From assembly GCA_963750915.1 (NCBI GenBank), contig CAVVSF010000004.1:1-64000 (forward strand): a DNA stretch of 64,000 bases, written 5' to 3'. How positions within the stretch are numbered: position 1 is the first letter of the stretch; the number at the start of each line of letters is the position of its first letter. Source of the DNA: DATBJJ01 sp963750915 (GTDB lineage Bacteria; Acidobacteriota; Vicinamibacteria; Vicinamibacterales; 2-12-FULL-66-21). The position numbers and the translations under genes are program-made. Shown piece after piece: positions 1 to 8,950 of the stretch. The notes beneath the pieces were generated by a model. That model searched no databases, was not told where the DNA came from, and saw nothing but the letters and a program-made list of their open reading frames with translations.

Positions 1-1
1 G

Positions 2-424
2 CAGGACGGTGTGGTCGTGGTACCGGTGCTGCGGGCCGGGCTCGGGATGCTCGACGCCGTACTGGAGTTGATCCCGACGGCGCGGGTCGGACACATCGGC
101 CTGCAGCGCGACGAGATGACGGCCGTCGCCTCGCAGTACTACTCGAAGCTGCCGCCGGACATGAACGGCGCCTTCGTGCTGATGATCGACCCGATGCTCG
201 CGACCGGCGGCAGCGCCGTCGCCGCGCTCGATCTGATTCGCCGCGCCGGCGGGCGCGACATCCGCATGATCTGCATCGTCGCCGCGCCCGAGGGCGTGGC
301 CCTGGTTGAACAGCATCATCCCGACGTGCACATCTACACGCCGGTCGTCGACCGCGGCCTCAACGCGCACAAGTTCATCCTGCCCGGCCTCGGCGACTTC
401 GGCGATCGGCTGTACGGAACCTGA
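2..424 (+). CDS. upp: Uracil phosphoribosyltransferase (C-terminal part)
   Basis: The enzyme makes UMP from uracil and PRPP in pyrimidine salvage, in the cytoplasm. Its 5' end lies outside the window; about 140 C-terminal residues are present. The strongest evidence is the PRPP-binding loop DPMLATGGSA, preceded by the family stretch VPVLRAGLGM and followed by the C-terminal PGLGDFGDRLYGT, which binds uracil in this family. The stop at 422-424 is 10 bases before the next ATG, so the citryl-CoA-lyase-like gene is probably co-transcribed. Confidence 0.96.
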   Translation, partial: QDGVVVVPVLRAGLGMLDAVLELIPTARVGHIGLQRDEMTAVASQYYSKLPPDMNGAFVLMIDPMLATGGSAVAALDLIRRAGGRDIRMICIVAAPEGVALVEQHHPDVHIYTPVVDRGLNAHKFILPGLGDFGDRLYGT

Positions 425-434
425 GGGCCACGCG

Positions 435-1298
435 ATGAAACCCCGCCCCACCGAGATCGACGCCGCCACCAGCGCCGCCCGCCGGACCGACCGCCGCGTT
501 GCCAAGGACGAGGTCTGGCGCACCGCCCTGACGTCGATCGAGCCCAACAAGATCATCGTGCGCGGCTACCCCCTCGACGAGATCATGGGGCGGCTCACGT
601 TCGGGGAGGCCATCTACCTGCTGCTGGTCGGCGAGATTCCGTCGCCCGGCATGGGGCGGCTGATGGAGGCGCTACTGGTGTCGTTCATCGACCACGGCGC
701 GACGCCGCCGTCGACGCTGGCGGCGCGCAACACCGCGACCACCGGCGCGCCGCTGCGGGCCTGCGTCGCCGCCGGCGTCCTCGGCTTCGGGCGCTACCAT
801 GGCGGCGACATCGAGAGCTGCATGCAGTTCCTCGATGCCGGCCTGGCGCTCGTGCGCGAGGGCGCCTCGGTCCGCGACGCCGCGACGCAGATCGTCACGA
901 AGAGCCTGGACGCGCGCGAGACGCCGCCCGGCTTCGGCCATCGCTTCCACACCCGCGACCCGCGGGCCGCCCGGCTCTTCCAGATGGCGCTGGAGCTCGA
1001 AGTCGAATCGGATCACGTCCGCATGATTCGCGCGGTGGAACTGGTGCTGCACGACTTTCCCGACGCCGAGGGCCGGACGCTGCCGGTCAACATCGACGGT
1101 GCCATCGCCGCCGTCTGCGGCGATCTGGGCATCCCGCCCACCATCGCCGACGCGCTGTTCATCATCTCGCGCGTGCCCGGCATCGCCGCGCACGCCGACG
1201 AAGAACGGCAGCGGCAGCAGCCAATGCGACAGATCGACCCCAAGGATCACCAGTACGACGGCCCGTCCGAACGCCGGCTGCCCGAGCGCCGGAAATAG
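435..1298 (+). CDS. Citryl-CoA lyase-like protein (citrate synthase superfamily)
   Basis: A 287-residue protein, shorter than full citrate synthase (about 430), lacking the N-terminal helical part. The three expected active-site regions are visible: a His in GRYHGGD near residue 122, a His in GFGHRFHTRDPRA near 169, and an Asp in VNIDGAI near 221. This size and motif set fit stand-alone citryl-CoA lyases, which cleave citryl-CoA to acetyl-CoA and oxaloacetate, but a small citrate-synthase-like enzyme with another acyl-CoA substrate cannot be excluded. The start at ATG 435 excludes an upstream extension that would overlap upp out of frame. Confidence 0.75.
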   Translation: MKPRPTEIDAATSAARRTDRRVAKDEVWRTALTSIEPNKIIVRGYPLDEIMGRLTFGEAIYLLLVGEIPSPGMGRLMEALLVSFIDHGATPPSTLAARNTATTGAPLRACVAAGVLGFGRYHGGDIESCMQFLDAGLALVREGASVRDAATQIVTKSLDARETPPGFGHRFHTRDPRAARLFQMALELEVESDHVRMIRAVELVLHDFPDAEGRTLPVNIDGAIAAVCGDLGIPPTIADALFIISRVPGIAAHADEERQRQQPMRQIDPKDHQYDGPSERRLPERRK

Positions 1299-1335
1299 CA
1301 GGAACACATCCCGACCCCGGGCAGGGCGGCCGCCC

Positions 1336-1413
1336 GGGGACAGTCACTGGGGACAGTCACTCGTGCCAGTCCCCGGGGACAGTCACTGGGGACAGTCACC
1401 CGTGCCAGTCCCC
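1336..1413. repeat. Two tandem copies of a 39-bp unit with inner palindromic arms
   Basis: Two near-identical 39-base units (1336-1374 and 1375-1413) follow directly. Each holds two GGGGACAGTCAC boxes and ends in CCAGTCCCC, complementary to the start of the box, so each unit can fold back. The copies differ at about one base. They lie between convergent genes. The box resembles REP-type intergenic repeats, but no RAYT transposase is in the window. Confidence 0.8.
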
Positions 1414-1425
1414 GGGCTGAGCCAG

Positions 1426-2103
1426 CTATTTGGGAGGAGGCGGGGTGGCGAGAACGATCGCGTAACGGCGGCCGCGGGTTCCGTGGCCGTGGAGCTGCTC
1501 GCGACGACAGCGGAATCCCGCCGCACGGAGCCGCCGCTCGAACAGGCGATCGATCCCCGCCGACCAGACGGCCAGGACGCCGTCCGGCCTGAGCGCGGCC
1601 CGCATCGACGCTACTCCGCGTTCGCTGTACAGCCTGTTGTTGGACGAAACGGTAAGCGCCTCGGCGCCGTTGTCCACGTCCAGCAGCACGGCGTCGAACG
1701 TCGACGGGTTCGTGTGCAGGACGTCCGCGACGTCACGGACGTCGACACGGACCCTCGGATCGTCCAACGGATGCTGAGCCAGCGGTCCGAGAATCGTGCG
1801 GTTCCACTCGACGACGGCCGGAACCAGCTCGGCGACAACGACGGTCGCCGTTGGCGGGAGCACGTCGAGCGCGGCGCGGACGGTGAAGCCCATGCCGAGA
1901 CCGCCGACGAGCACGCATGGATTGGCGAGCGTCCTGGCCTGGTGACAGCCGCGAACCGCGAGGCCTTTCTCGGAAGCGAATGCCCGGCTCGACATCAGGG
2001 TCTGGCCGTTGGCGAGGATGGCGAGCTCGCTCGGATGACGGACCAGCGTCAGCTCCGTACCGTCCGGCGCCGAGGTCCGCTCGAGAACTTCCCAGGGCTT
2101 CAC
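1426..2103 (-). CDS. Spermidine-synthase-like methyltransferase-fold protein
   Basis: A 225-residue protein with a GTG start. It has the class I SAM/decarboxy-SAM fold of the spermidine synthase family: a glycine-rich loop in LVGGLGMGFTVRAAL, an acidic strand end in VVVAELVPAVVEWNR, and the DAVLLDVDNGAE strand where aminopropyltransferases place their catalytic Asp. The N-terminal part resembles the small beta domain of polyamine synthases. Whether it makes a polyamine is unclear, since small relatives of this group are often functionally unassigned. It is convergent with the citryl-CoA-lyase-like gene across the tandem repeat. Confidence 0.75.
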   Translation of the reverse strand: MKPWEVLERTSAPDGTELTLVRHPSELAILANGQTLMSSRAFASEKGLAVRGCHQARTLANPCVLVGGLGMGFTVRAALDVLPPTATVVVAELVPAVVEWNRTILGPLAQHPLDDPRVRVDVRDVADVLHTNPSTFDAVLLDVDNGAEALTVSSNNRLYSERGVASMRAALRPDGVLAVWSAGIDRLFERRLRAAGFRCRREQLHGHGTRGRRYAIVLATPPPPK

Positions 2104-2136
2104 GACAACCTTTGCGTCACCGACCCCGGGCGCGCC

Positions 2137-2328
2137 CTACTTGTCGCTGTCGAGAACGGCGGGGCGCGACGGCCCGGCCGCCTGCTTACGCCGTACGAGC
2201 GTCGGGGCGACGTCGGTCTGCCGCGGCGGGTGCTGCCGGGCGATGTGGATGGAGAGCTGATTGGTGGAAACCCGCTCGCCGCAGAATCGGCACAGGGTCT
2301 TACCGGCCGAGAGATAAACACTTTGCAT
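2137..2328 (-). CDS. Zinc-finger miniprotein (hypothetical)
   Basis: A 63-residue protein. Cys13, Cys16, His28 and His33 form a CX2C-X11-HX4H pattern, close to a classical C2H2 finger; the remaining C-terminal 30 residues are basic and proline-rich and look disordered. The ATG at 2328 is preferred over an in-frame TTG two codons upstream. It sits 33 bases upstream of the spermidine-synthase-like gene on the same strand, so the two may be co-transcribed. Function unknown; nucleic acid binding is only a guess. Confidence 0.55.
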   Translation of the reverse strand: MQSVYLSAGKTLCRFCGERVSTNQLSIHIARQHPPRQTDVAPTLVRRKQAAGPSRPAVLDSDK

Positions 2329-2545
2329 GTACAACCAGCATGGGGGCCGGCGCGACGCACGTCAAGCGCCAAGGTGCGGCGGCGGACGGAGGCTGCGGTC
2401 GCGCAGCCACGGGTAAAACGGTTAATGTTGCACCGGACTGGATCAACAGAGAGGGTCCGCCTCCGCCGCGGCTACGGCGCGACATCTTTCGCGTGGCTCG
2501 CCGAGCCGAAGCTCACGCTCGACGTTAGCTCGTGTGAGCGAAGGA

Positions 2546-2620
2546 TGGTGGGCGCTAGTGGATTCGAACCACTGACCCCCGCCGTGTGAAGGCGGTGCTC
2601 TACCGCTGAGCCAAGCGCCC
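2546..2620 (-). tRNA. tRNA-Val (anticodon CAC)
   Basis: The minus strand folds into a cloverleaf. The acceptor stem GGGCGCT pairs with AGCGCCC, the anticodon stem CCGCC/GGCGG encloses the loop TTCACAC with anticodon CAC, and the T arm contains GGTTCGAATCC. The 3' CCA is encoded at 2546-2548. It should read GUG valine codons, which are frequent in this high-GC sequence. Confidence 0.95.
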
Positions 2621-2754
2621 GATATCGCGGAACCCCAAGTGTACTCCAGCCGCAGGGCCGCGTTCAAACCCTCGGGACTGAACGCGACCGCCGCAGCGCT
2701 CGAAGTGAAAGCAGCCGCTGCGTCCCCACGCTCATCTCCAGGAGGTCATAGCTC

Positions 2755-3155
2755 ATGTCCGATCGATTGCGAACGCTCACTACCCTGACGGCGGCGCTGA
2801 CGCTGGCCGTCGCGAGCCTCGCGCAGGCGCAGACGCCCGCCGCCGGCCACTGGGAGGGCACGATCGCTGCTCCCGGCAAGGAGATCAGCGTCGTCATCGA
2901 CCTCAAGGCCGACGGCGGAAAGTGGTATGGAACGGTCGGGATTCCCGGGGAGAAGCTGAAAGGCCTGCCTCTGACGAACATCAGGGAAACGTGGCGATTC
3001 CGGTTGCGGCGGTGATCCAGAAGGGCGCCGCCGTCAGGTTCTTCACACCCAGCGTCGCCGGCTCGTTCGAAGGCACGCTGAAGGATGGCGAGCTCTCGGG
3101 AACCTGGACCCAGGGAGGCGTGGCTACGCCGCTCGTGCTCAAGCGCGCCAAGTAG
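2755..3155 (+). CDS. Small secreted hypothetical protein, interrupted by a -1 shift
   Basis: A signal peptide (about 25 residues, ending AQAQ) is followed by WEGTIAAPGKEISVVIDL and, in a second frame, FEGTLKDGELSGTWTQGG, a pattern of small beta-rich secreted proteins found beside hydrolases in Acidobacteria. The frame breaks near 2985: the first frame ends at 3015 and the second continues to 3155. Restoring one missing base gives 133 residues. The start is supported by AGGAGG upstream of ATG 2755. Function unknown; the shift may be a true decay or an assembly error. Confidence 0.6.
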
Positions 3156-3172
3156 CCGCCGTACAGAACAAG

Positions 3173-3201
3173 CCCCGGAGCTCGACGCGCGAGGTCCGGG
3201 G
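3173..3201. terminator. Hairpin between convergent genes
   Basis: CCCCGGA (3173-3179) pairs with TCCGGGG (3195-3201), with CTCG/CGAG extending the stem inside. It lies between a plus-strand gene ending at 3155 and a minus-strand gene ending at 3229, so it could end transcription both ways. The T-rich tail is weak, better on the minus side. Confidence 0.4.
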
Positions 3202-3228
3202 TGCAGCGGCGGCCGTGAGGCCGGGGCC

Positions 3229-3651
3229 TCAGCCGATGAACAGCGGGTCTTCGTCGTCGGCCGTCCGCTGGTGGCGGGGCCGCTCGCGGATGCCCTGCAG
3301 GGCCGTCAGACCGGCCTTCAGCGCCGCGACGATCGCCAGGCCCTCGCGGGCCGGTGTGATGATGGCCTGCTGGACGACGCCGGCGGTGTAGTCGATGCGC
3401 TGCGTCAGGTCGGTGACGAGGCGATCGATCTTCTCGGCCTGCACCGTTGCCAGCGTCGCGGTGCGCGACGCTTCGTGCGCGACCTCCGTCGCTTTCGACA
3501 GCAGCGGCTTGACGTCGCGCTGGAGATCGCTCATCGCCTGCTGTGCCTGTTTCGTCACGCGCAGCAGGGCAATGATGACGCCAATCTGAATCAGCGCCAT
3601 CAGCAGCGTCGCGAACGCGATCGTGCCGAGAAACACCAGGGGCCAGTTCAC
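3229..3651 (-). CDS. YtxG-like DUF948 membrane protein
   Basis: A 140-residue protein with one N-terminal membrane helix (about residues 5-30, FLGTIAFATLLMALIQIGV), then a long helical region probably forming a coiled coil. This layout and its pairing with a YtxH-like gene match the ytxGH pair of Bacillus. The GTG start overlaps the stop of the upstream ytxH-like gene by four bases, a sign of translational coupling. Role in bacteria generally uncertain; envelope or stress association is an inference from family members. Confidence 0.6.
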   Translation of the reverse strand: MNWPLVFLGTIAFATLLMALIQIGVIIALLRVTKQAQQAMSDLQRDVKPLLSKATEVAHEASRTATLATVQAEKIDRLVTDLTQRIDYTAGVVQQAIITPAREGLAIVAALKAGLTALQGIRERPRHQRTADDEDPLFIG

Positions 3652-3947
3652 AGGTTGTTCTCACCCCCAGCCGGGCCCGGCTGGGCGTCACGAGCCTGGT
3701 GATAGGCCTCGCGGCCGCGATCGACCGCCGTCTGGAGGTGGTCCCGCTGCCGATTGAGGAAGTCCCGTCCCTGACGGGCCGCGTCGGATGCCTTGTCGCG
3801 GCCCTCCTTGGCTTTCTCCGCCAGGACGCGCCGTGTGTCCTCGCCGGTGGCCGGCGCCAGCAGCAACGCCACCGCCGCGCCCGCAATCGCGCCAAGCACG
3901 AACGTCACCACGATGGTGCCCGCAACGCCGCCATCATCTCTCGCCAT
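3648..3947 (-). CDS. YtxH-domain protein
   Basis: A 99-residue protein with one N-terminal membrane helix (GTIVVTFVLGAIAGAAVALL), the YtxH signature LLAPATGEDTRR straight after it, and a charged helical tail (KAKEGRDKASDAARQGRDF). The start at ATG 3947 has an AAGGAG ribosome site. YtxH proteins are small, often stress-induced membrane-associated proteins with no defined activity. It precedes and overlaps the DUF948 gene and lies downstream of the MCE lipid-transport genes, separated by an intergenic array. Confidence 0.8.
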   Translation of the reverse strand: MARDDGGVAGTIVVTFVLGAIAGAAVALLLAPATGEDTRRVLAEKAKEGRDKASDAARQGRDFLNRQRDHLQTAVDRGREAYHQARDAQPGPAGGENNL

Positions 3948-4033
3948 CGGTCAGCTCCTTCGGATCACCCGACCCGCCCTTTGCGCACGTCCGCTCGCCG
4001 CGTTTTTCGAACCTCTGCGTTGAACCTTGGTCC

Positions 4034-4083
4034 CTTCTAACTTCCAACGTCTACTTCGAAGTTCGACCTTCGACCTTCGTCCT
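4034..4083. repeat. Degenerate 7-bp periodic array (TTCGACC-like)
   Basis: Units of seven bases run in phase: CTTCTAA, CTTCCAA, then TTCGAAG, TTCGACC, TTCGACC, TTCGTCC. The array ends at the stop codon of the MCE gene and lies between it and the ytxH-like gene. It has the same period as the arrays at 32506, 48671 and 51552, but a different core sequence and no clear inverted arm. Confidence 0.6.
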
Positions 4084-5124
4084 TCAGAAGATGCTCACCC
4101 TGACGTTGAGGTACTTCTTCGGGTCCTTGCGAATATCGCCGAGCAGGCCGCGCAGCTCGCTCGCGGCGGCATTCATGTTCTCATACAACTCCTTGTTCTG
4201 CAGCAGTTGCCCGGCCGTGCCCTCGGCCTTCTGCAGGTTCGCGGAGATCGTGTCGAAACGCAGCGCGATGGAGTTGAAGCGGTCGTACAGCTCCTTTTCG
4301 GTCAACAGTTTGCCCATGCTGTTGTCGTTGCGCTGCAGCCGGCCGGTGACCGCCTCGAGGTTCGCCGAGGTGGCGTTCAGCGATTTGGCCAGCGTGTCAT
4401 CCGTCACCAGCTTGCCGAGCGTGCCCTCTCCGGCGCGGATGCCGCGGGCAATCTCCTGAAGGCTCTCGAGCGACGCGTTCAACCGCTGATACGCGGCCGG
4501 GTCCTTGATCAGCATGCCGAGGGTGCCGCGGCCGTCGCGCAGATGGGCGGTCACGCCTTCGGCCGCATTGACAAATTTCGTGATCTCCTTGTAGAGCTGA
4601 TCGTCGCTGAAGAGCTTGCCGACGGTGCCCTTGCCGGCCCTGATGTCCTGAAGCAGCCCGTTGACCGAATCGAGTGAGGCGCGGGCGCTCTCGGCGACGT
4701 CCGCCAGCTGGCCCGGCGTGCGTCCCGCCGGGATGTAGTCACCGTCCTTCAATGGCGTCCCGTCGGTCGTCGGGCTGATGTCGATCACCGGCTCACCGAG
4801 CAGGCTCAACGATCCGATGGAGGCGCGCGAGTTCGAGGTGATCCGCTCCTCGTTGCCCTTCTTCACCTCGAGCACGACCTCGACCTCGGCGCCCGAGAGC
4901 GCGACCTCGGTCACCTTGCCGACCTCGACGCCCGCGACGCGGACGACCGCGCCGCTCTTCAACCCCTTGACGTCGGGAAACTTGGTCTTGAGCTCGTAGC
5001 GCTGCCACGAGAAGCCGCCGGCGCCGCCCACCGCGATGATGAGCATGACGGCCAGCGCCATCGCCACGATGGCAACGATGCCGATCTTGAGCTCGGACCA
5101 GGCCAGCGAACGTGTTCTAGGCAT
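4084..5124 (-). CDS. mlaD: MCE-family lipid-transport substrate-binding protein (MlaD-like)
   Basis: A 346-residue protein with an N-terminal membrane anchor (IVAIVAMALAVMLIIAVGG), then an MCE domain at about residues 40-115 containing FPDVKGLKSGAVVRVAGVEV. The rest is long and helical, with repeated GTLGKLV or GTVGKLF segments, longer than E. coli MlaD (183). MlaD hexamers bind phospholipid in the periplasm and pass it to the MlaFE transporter. It follows mlaF by 38 bases; no mlaC or mlaB gene is nearby. Confidence 0.9.
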   Translation of the reverse strand: MPRTRSLAWSELKIGIVAIVAMALAVMLIIAVGGAGGFSWQRYELKTKFPDVKGLKSGAVVRVAGVEVGKVTEVALSGAEVEVVLEVKKGNEERITSNSRASIGSLSLLGEPVIDISPTTDGTPLKDGDYIPAGRTPGQLADVAESARASLDSVNGLLQDIRAGKGTVGKLFSDDQLYKEITKFVNAAEGVTAHLRDGRGTLGMLIKDPAAYQRLNASLESLQEIARGIRAGEGTLGKLVTDDTLAKSLNATSANLEAVTGRLQRNDNSMGKLLTEKELYDRFNSIALRFDTISANLQKAEGTAGQLLQNKELYENMNAAASELRGLLGDIRKDPKKYLNVRVSIF

Positions 5125-5162
5125 AGTGGTTCAACCTGTCACCGGCCTTTCGGCCGGGTTGC

Positions 5163-6014
5163 TTACGAAAGAAACGCCTCTATGTAGGGATCCTTCTCGG
5201 CCACCGCCCGCAGCTCGCCGGCCGTCCCCTCGAACGCAATCTTCCCGTCGCGCAGCATGATGAACTCCGCCTCATCTGCCTTGTGGCCGGACGAGGGCGG
5301 AAACGACAGCTCCCGGCCGTCGCGAACCGCCATGTGCTCGGCGACGAAGAACGCGTCGCGCAGCTGGTGCGTCACCAGGATCGAGCTGACTCCCTCGAGG
5401 TCGCGCAGCTTCATGATCTCCTCGTCGACGGTCAGCGCCGTGATCGGATCGAGACCGGTCGTCGGTTCGTCGTAGAGCAGGATCCGGGGCTTGGCCGCCA
5501 TCGCCCGCGCGATCGCGACGCGGCGCCGCTGGCCGCCCGACAGCTCCGACGGCATCCGGTCGATGAACTCGCCGAGGCCGATGAAGCCGAGCACCTCTTC
5601 GACCCTGGCGTTGGCCCGATCCATCGGCCAGTGCATCTCTTCGAACAGCTTGTAGCCGACGTTCTCGCGCACCGTCAGCGAGTCGAAGAGCGCGCCTTCC
5701 TGGAACACCATGCCGAGGTCGGCGCGGACCGTCATCAGCTGGTCTTCGCTCATGGCGTCGATCTGCTCGCCGTTGACGAAAATCTGCCCCTGGTCCGGTT
5801 TCAGCAGCCCGAGAATCAAGCGCAGGATCGTCGACTTGCCGGCGCCGCTGGCGCCGAGAAAGACCTTGGTGTGCCCGGTCTGCAGCGTGAAGCTGACGTT
5901 GCGGAGGATTATCTTGTCGTCGAAGGCGAGCCAGACGCCGTCGAAGACGATAATCGGGCCCCCGGGGCCAAGGGCCTCGTCGAGGAGCGCTGGTCTGGGC
6001 GCGAGCTCGGTCAT
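5163..6014 (-). CDS. mlaF: ABC transporter ATPase of the MCE/Mla system
   Basis: A 283-residue ABC ATPase. Walker A is GASGAGKST, the signature motif is LSGGQRRRVAIARA, and Walker B is ILLYDEPTTGLDP. It energises lipid movement between membranes with the MlaE permease upstream (10 bases away) and MlaD downstream. An acidic, charged insertion (about residues 220-250, REL..SSGHKADEAEF) precedes the C-terminal region; family members vary here. Confidence 0.93.
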   Translation of the reverse strand: MTELAPRPALLDEALGPGGPIIVFDGVWLAFDDKIILRNVSFTLQTGHTKVFLGASGAGKSTILRLILGLLKPDQGQIFVNGEQIDAMSEDQLMTVRADLGMVFQEGALFDSLTVRENVGYKLFEEMHWPMDRANARVEEVLGFIGLGEFIDRMPSELSGGQRRRVAIARAMAAKPRILLYDEPTTGLDPITALTVDEEIMKLRDLEGVSSILVTHQLRDAFFVAEHMAVRDGRELSFPPSSGHKADEAEFIMLRDGKIAFEGTAGELRAVAEKDPYIEAFLS

Positions 6015-6024
6015 CGGCGATCCA

Positions 6025-6798
6025 TCAGTACATCAACACGATCAGCAGCTGGGTGACGAGGTAGTCGACGGCGATCACCGCCACCGAGCTGGCGACGACG
6101 GCGTTCGTCGTCGCCCGGCCGACGCCCTGCGTCCCTCCCTTCGCCCGCAAGCCGACGTGGCAGCCGATGCTGACGATGGCGAAGCCGAGGAAGAAGGGCT
6201 TGATCAGCCCCATGTAGACGTCCTGGATGAAGAGCCCCTGGACGACGGCGTTCCAGTAGACCGAGGAAGCGACGCGCAGGAGCGAATAGGTGACGATCCA
6301 GCCGCCCACCATGCCGATGCCGCTGGCGATCACGGACAGCACCGGCACCATGACGACGCCGGCGAGGATGCGCGGGACGACCAGCTTCCGGATCGGGTCG
6401 GTGCCGAGCGCCCGCAGCGCCGCGATCTGGTCCGTCACCATCATCGAGCCGAGCTCGGCGGCGATCCCGGCCCCGACCCGCCCCGCCACCATCAGGCCGG
6501 TCAACACCGGCGCCAGCTCCTTGATGATCGTGGCGCTGACTAGGCGGCCGACCATCGAGCGGGCGCCGAACTGATCGAGGGTGAAGCCGGACTGGAGCGC
6601 CAGCACCATGCCGGTGAACATGCCGGTCAACAGCACGACCGTCAACGAGCCGACGCCGATCGCCTCGAACTGCTCGATCACGTCACGGTAGTAAAAGGGG
6701 CGCGTCACCAGGCCGCGGCCGACCTTCCCGACCATCAACACGTACTCCTGGACCTCCAGGAGCGCCGACTTCAGCCACTCTTCGATGCGGGACTTCAC
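6025..6798 (-). CDS. mlaE: MlaE-family ABC permease
   Basis: A 257-residue permease with an amphipathic N-terminus and about five or six membrane helices. The family core is visible as GRVGAGIAAELGSMMVTDQIAALRA broken by normal family spacing, with the GTDPIRKLVVPR segment following. The GTG start lies two bases after the uvrB stop, so uvrB and the lipid-transport genes probably share a transcript. With MlaF and MlaD it forms the inner-membrane part of a phospholipid transporter. Confidence 0.93.
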   Translation of the reverse strand: MKSRIEEWLKSALLEVQEYVLMVGKVGRGLVTRPFYYRDVIEQFEAIGVGSLTVVLLTGMFTGMVLALQSGFTLDQFGARSMVGRLVSATIIKELAPVLTGLMVAGRVGAGIAAELGSMMVTDQIAALRALGTDPIRKLVVPRILAGVVMVPVLSVIASGIGMVGGWIVTYSLLRVASSVYWNAVVQGLFIQDVYMGLIKPFFLGFAIVSIGCHVGLRAKGGTQGVGRATTNAVVASSVAVIAVDYLVTQLLIVLMY

Positions 6799-6800
6799 GA

Positions 6801-8811
6801 TCAGCGCCGGCTCCCGACCAGGCCGAGATCGCGGCTCTTGAGCTGCTTGATGCGATCCCGCAGCTGCGCCGCCTTCTCGAACTCGAGGTTGGCGGCGGCG
6901 GCCTTCATCTGCTGCCGCAGCTCGGCGATGTGCGCCTCGAGCTCGCCGTGCGTGCGGAACTGGTCCTGCTCGTCGGCGGCAACGGTGACGTAATCCCGCT
7001 CGTAGATGCTGCTCATCACCTCGTCGATGCTCTTGACGATCGACGACGGCGTGATCCCGTGCTCGAGGTTGTAGGCCTCCTGGATGGCGCGGCGGCGATC
7101 GGTCTCGCTGATTGCGTGGCGCATCGAATCGGTGACCTTGTCGGCGTACATGATGGCGCGGCCGTTGACGTTGCGCGCGGCGCGGCCGATCGTCTGGATG
7201 AGCGAGCCACCCGATCGCAGAAAGCCCTCCTTGTCAGCGTCGAGGATCGCGACCAGCGACACCTCGGGCAGATCCAACCCCTCGCGCAGCAGGTTGATTC
7301 CCACCAGCACGTCGAACTCGCCGCGGCGCAGGTCGCGCAGGATCTGGATGCGCTCGAGGGTCTCGATGTCGGAGTGCAGGTATCGCACCTTGACGCCGAG
7401 CTCCTGATAGTACTGCGTCAGGTCCTCGGCCATACGCTTGGTCAGCGTCGTCACCAGGACGCGTTCGCCGCGCCCGGCCCGCTCGCGGATCTCCGCCAGG
7501 AGGTCGTCGACCTGGCCGCGCACCGGCCGGATGTCGATCGGCGGATCGACCAGGCCGGTCGGGCGGATGATCTGTTCGACGACGGCGCCGCCGGAATGAT
7601 GCAGTTCGTAGGGGCCGGGAGTCGCCGAAACGAACATCAGCTGGTTGGTGCGCTTCTCCCACTCCTCGAAGTTGAGCGGCCGGTTGTCGAGTGCCGACGG
7701 CAGGCGGAAGCCGTAGGCCACCAGAACTTCCTTCCGCGAACGGTCGCCGTAGTACATGCCGCGAATCTGCGGCACCGTCTGGTGGCTTTCGTCGACGATC
7801 ACCAGGGCGTCGTCCGGCAGGTAGTCGAGCAGGGTCGGCGGCGGCTCTCCCGGCTGGCGGCCGGTGAGATGACGGGCGTAGTTCTCGATCCCGTGGCAGT
7901 AGCCGATCTCCTTGATCATCTCGAGATCGAACATCGTCCGCTGATGCAGGCGGTGCGCTTCGAGCACCTTGCCTTCGGTCTCGAGCTGGCCGCGGTACCA
8001 TGCCAGCTCTTCCTTGATCGTCTCGACCGCCCGCTTGGTCCGATCGCGCGAGGTGACGAAGTGCGTCTTCGGATAGATTGCGACCTTGTCGTGGCGCCGG
8101 ATGGTCTTGCCGGTCAGCGGATCGAATGTGATCAGCTCGTCGACCTCGTCGCCGAACAGCTCGATGCGGAGCGCCTGATCCTCGTACAGACGGGTAGACC
8201 TCGACGATGTCGCCACGGACGCGGAAGACGCCGCGGTTGAAGTCGTAGTCGTTGCGCTCGTACTGGACTTCGACGAGCTTGCGCAGGATCTGGTCGCGAT
8301 CGATGCGCTGACCGCGCTCGAGCGGCAGCATCATCCCGTAATACGCCTCCGGCGAGCCGAGGCCGTAGATGCAGGAGACGCTGGCGACGATGATGACGTC
8401 GCGGCGCTCGAACAGCGACCGCGTCGCCGACAGCCGCATCCGATCGATCTCGTCGTTGATCGTCGCTTCCTTCTCGATGTACGAGTCGGTCGTCGGGACG
8501 TAAGCCTCGGGCTGGTAGTAGTCGTAGTAGCTGACGAAGTATTCGACTGCGTTCTGCGGAAAGAAGCGGCGGAACTCCTGATAGAGCTGCGCCGCCAGCG
8601 TCTTGTTGTGCGCCATCACCAGCGTCGGCCGGTTCACGCGTGCGATGCACTGCGCCATCGTGAACGTCTTGCCGGAGCCGGTGACGCCCAGCAGGACCTG
8701 CGCCTTGTCGCCGCGGTTCAGGCCGTCGACGAGCTCGTCGATGGCGCGAGCCTGGTCGCCCTTCAGCTCGAAGTCGGTGACGAGAGCAAAGTTGTCGTAC
8801 TTGGAGACCAT
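6801..8811 (-). CDS. uvrB: Excinuclease ABC subunit B, with a single-base shift
   Basis: UvrB is the damage-loading helicase of nucleotide excision repair. The N-terminal frame from 8811 has the Walker A segment GVTGSGKTFTM and the beta-hairpin residues SYYDYYQPEAYVP; the C-terminal frame ending at 6801 has the helicase motifs (QTIGRAARNVNGRAI) and a UVR motif near the end. The frame breaks at 8187-8190, where coding CCG TCTG TAC should read CCG TCG TAC. Removing one T gives 669 residues, the usual family length. Both halves are otherwise intact, so an assembly indel is more likely than a real mutation. Confidence 0.93.
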
Positions 8812-8950
8812 GTGCAGCAGCGCGGTCGGAGACCTGGAAGTACGGCGGCGCCCCAGGCTAGGGGCGTAAACCGTTATCGTACCATAGCTTCGCAGCTGCT
8901 GAGGGCGTGTGGGACGGGCGCGGCCGCCCGAAGTCAGTCAGTCGTCACTC

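Noticed and set aside
1099..2589. 496-codon plus-strand frame covering 1426-2103
   Set aside because: It is antisense to the spermidine-synthase-like gene and its upstream part overlaps the citryl-CoA-lyase gene in another frame; no family signal.
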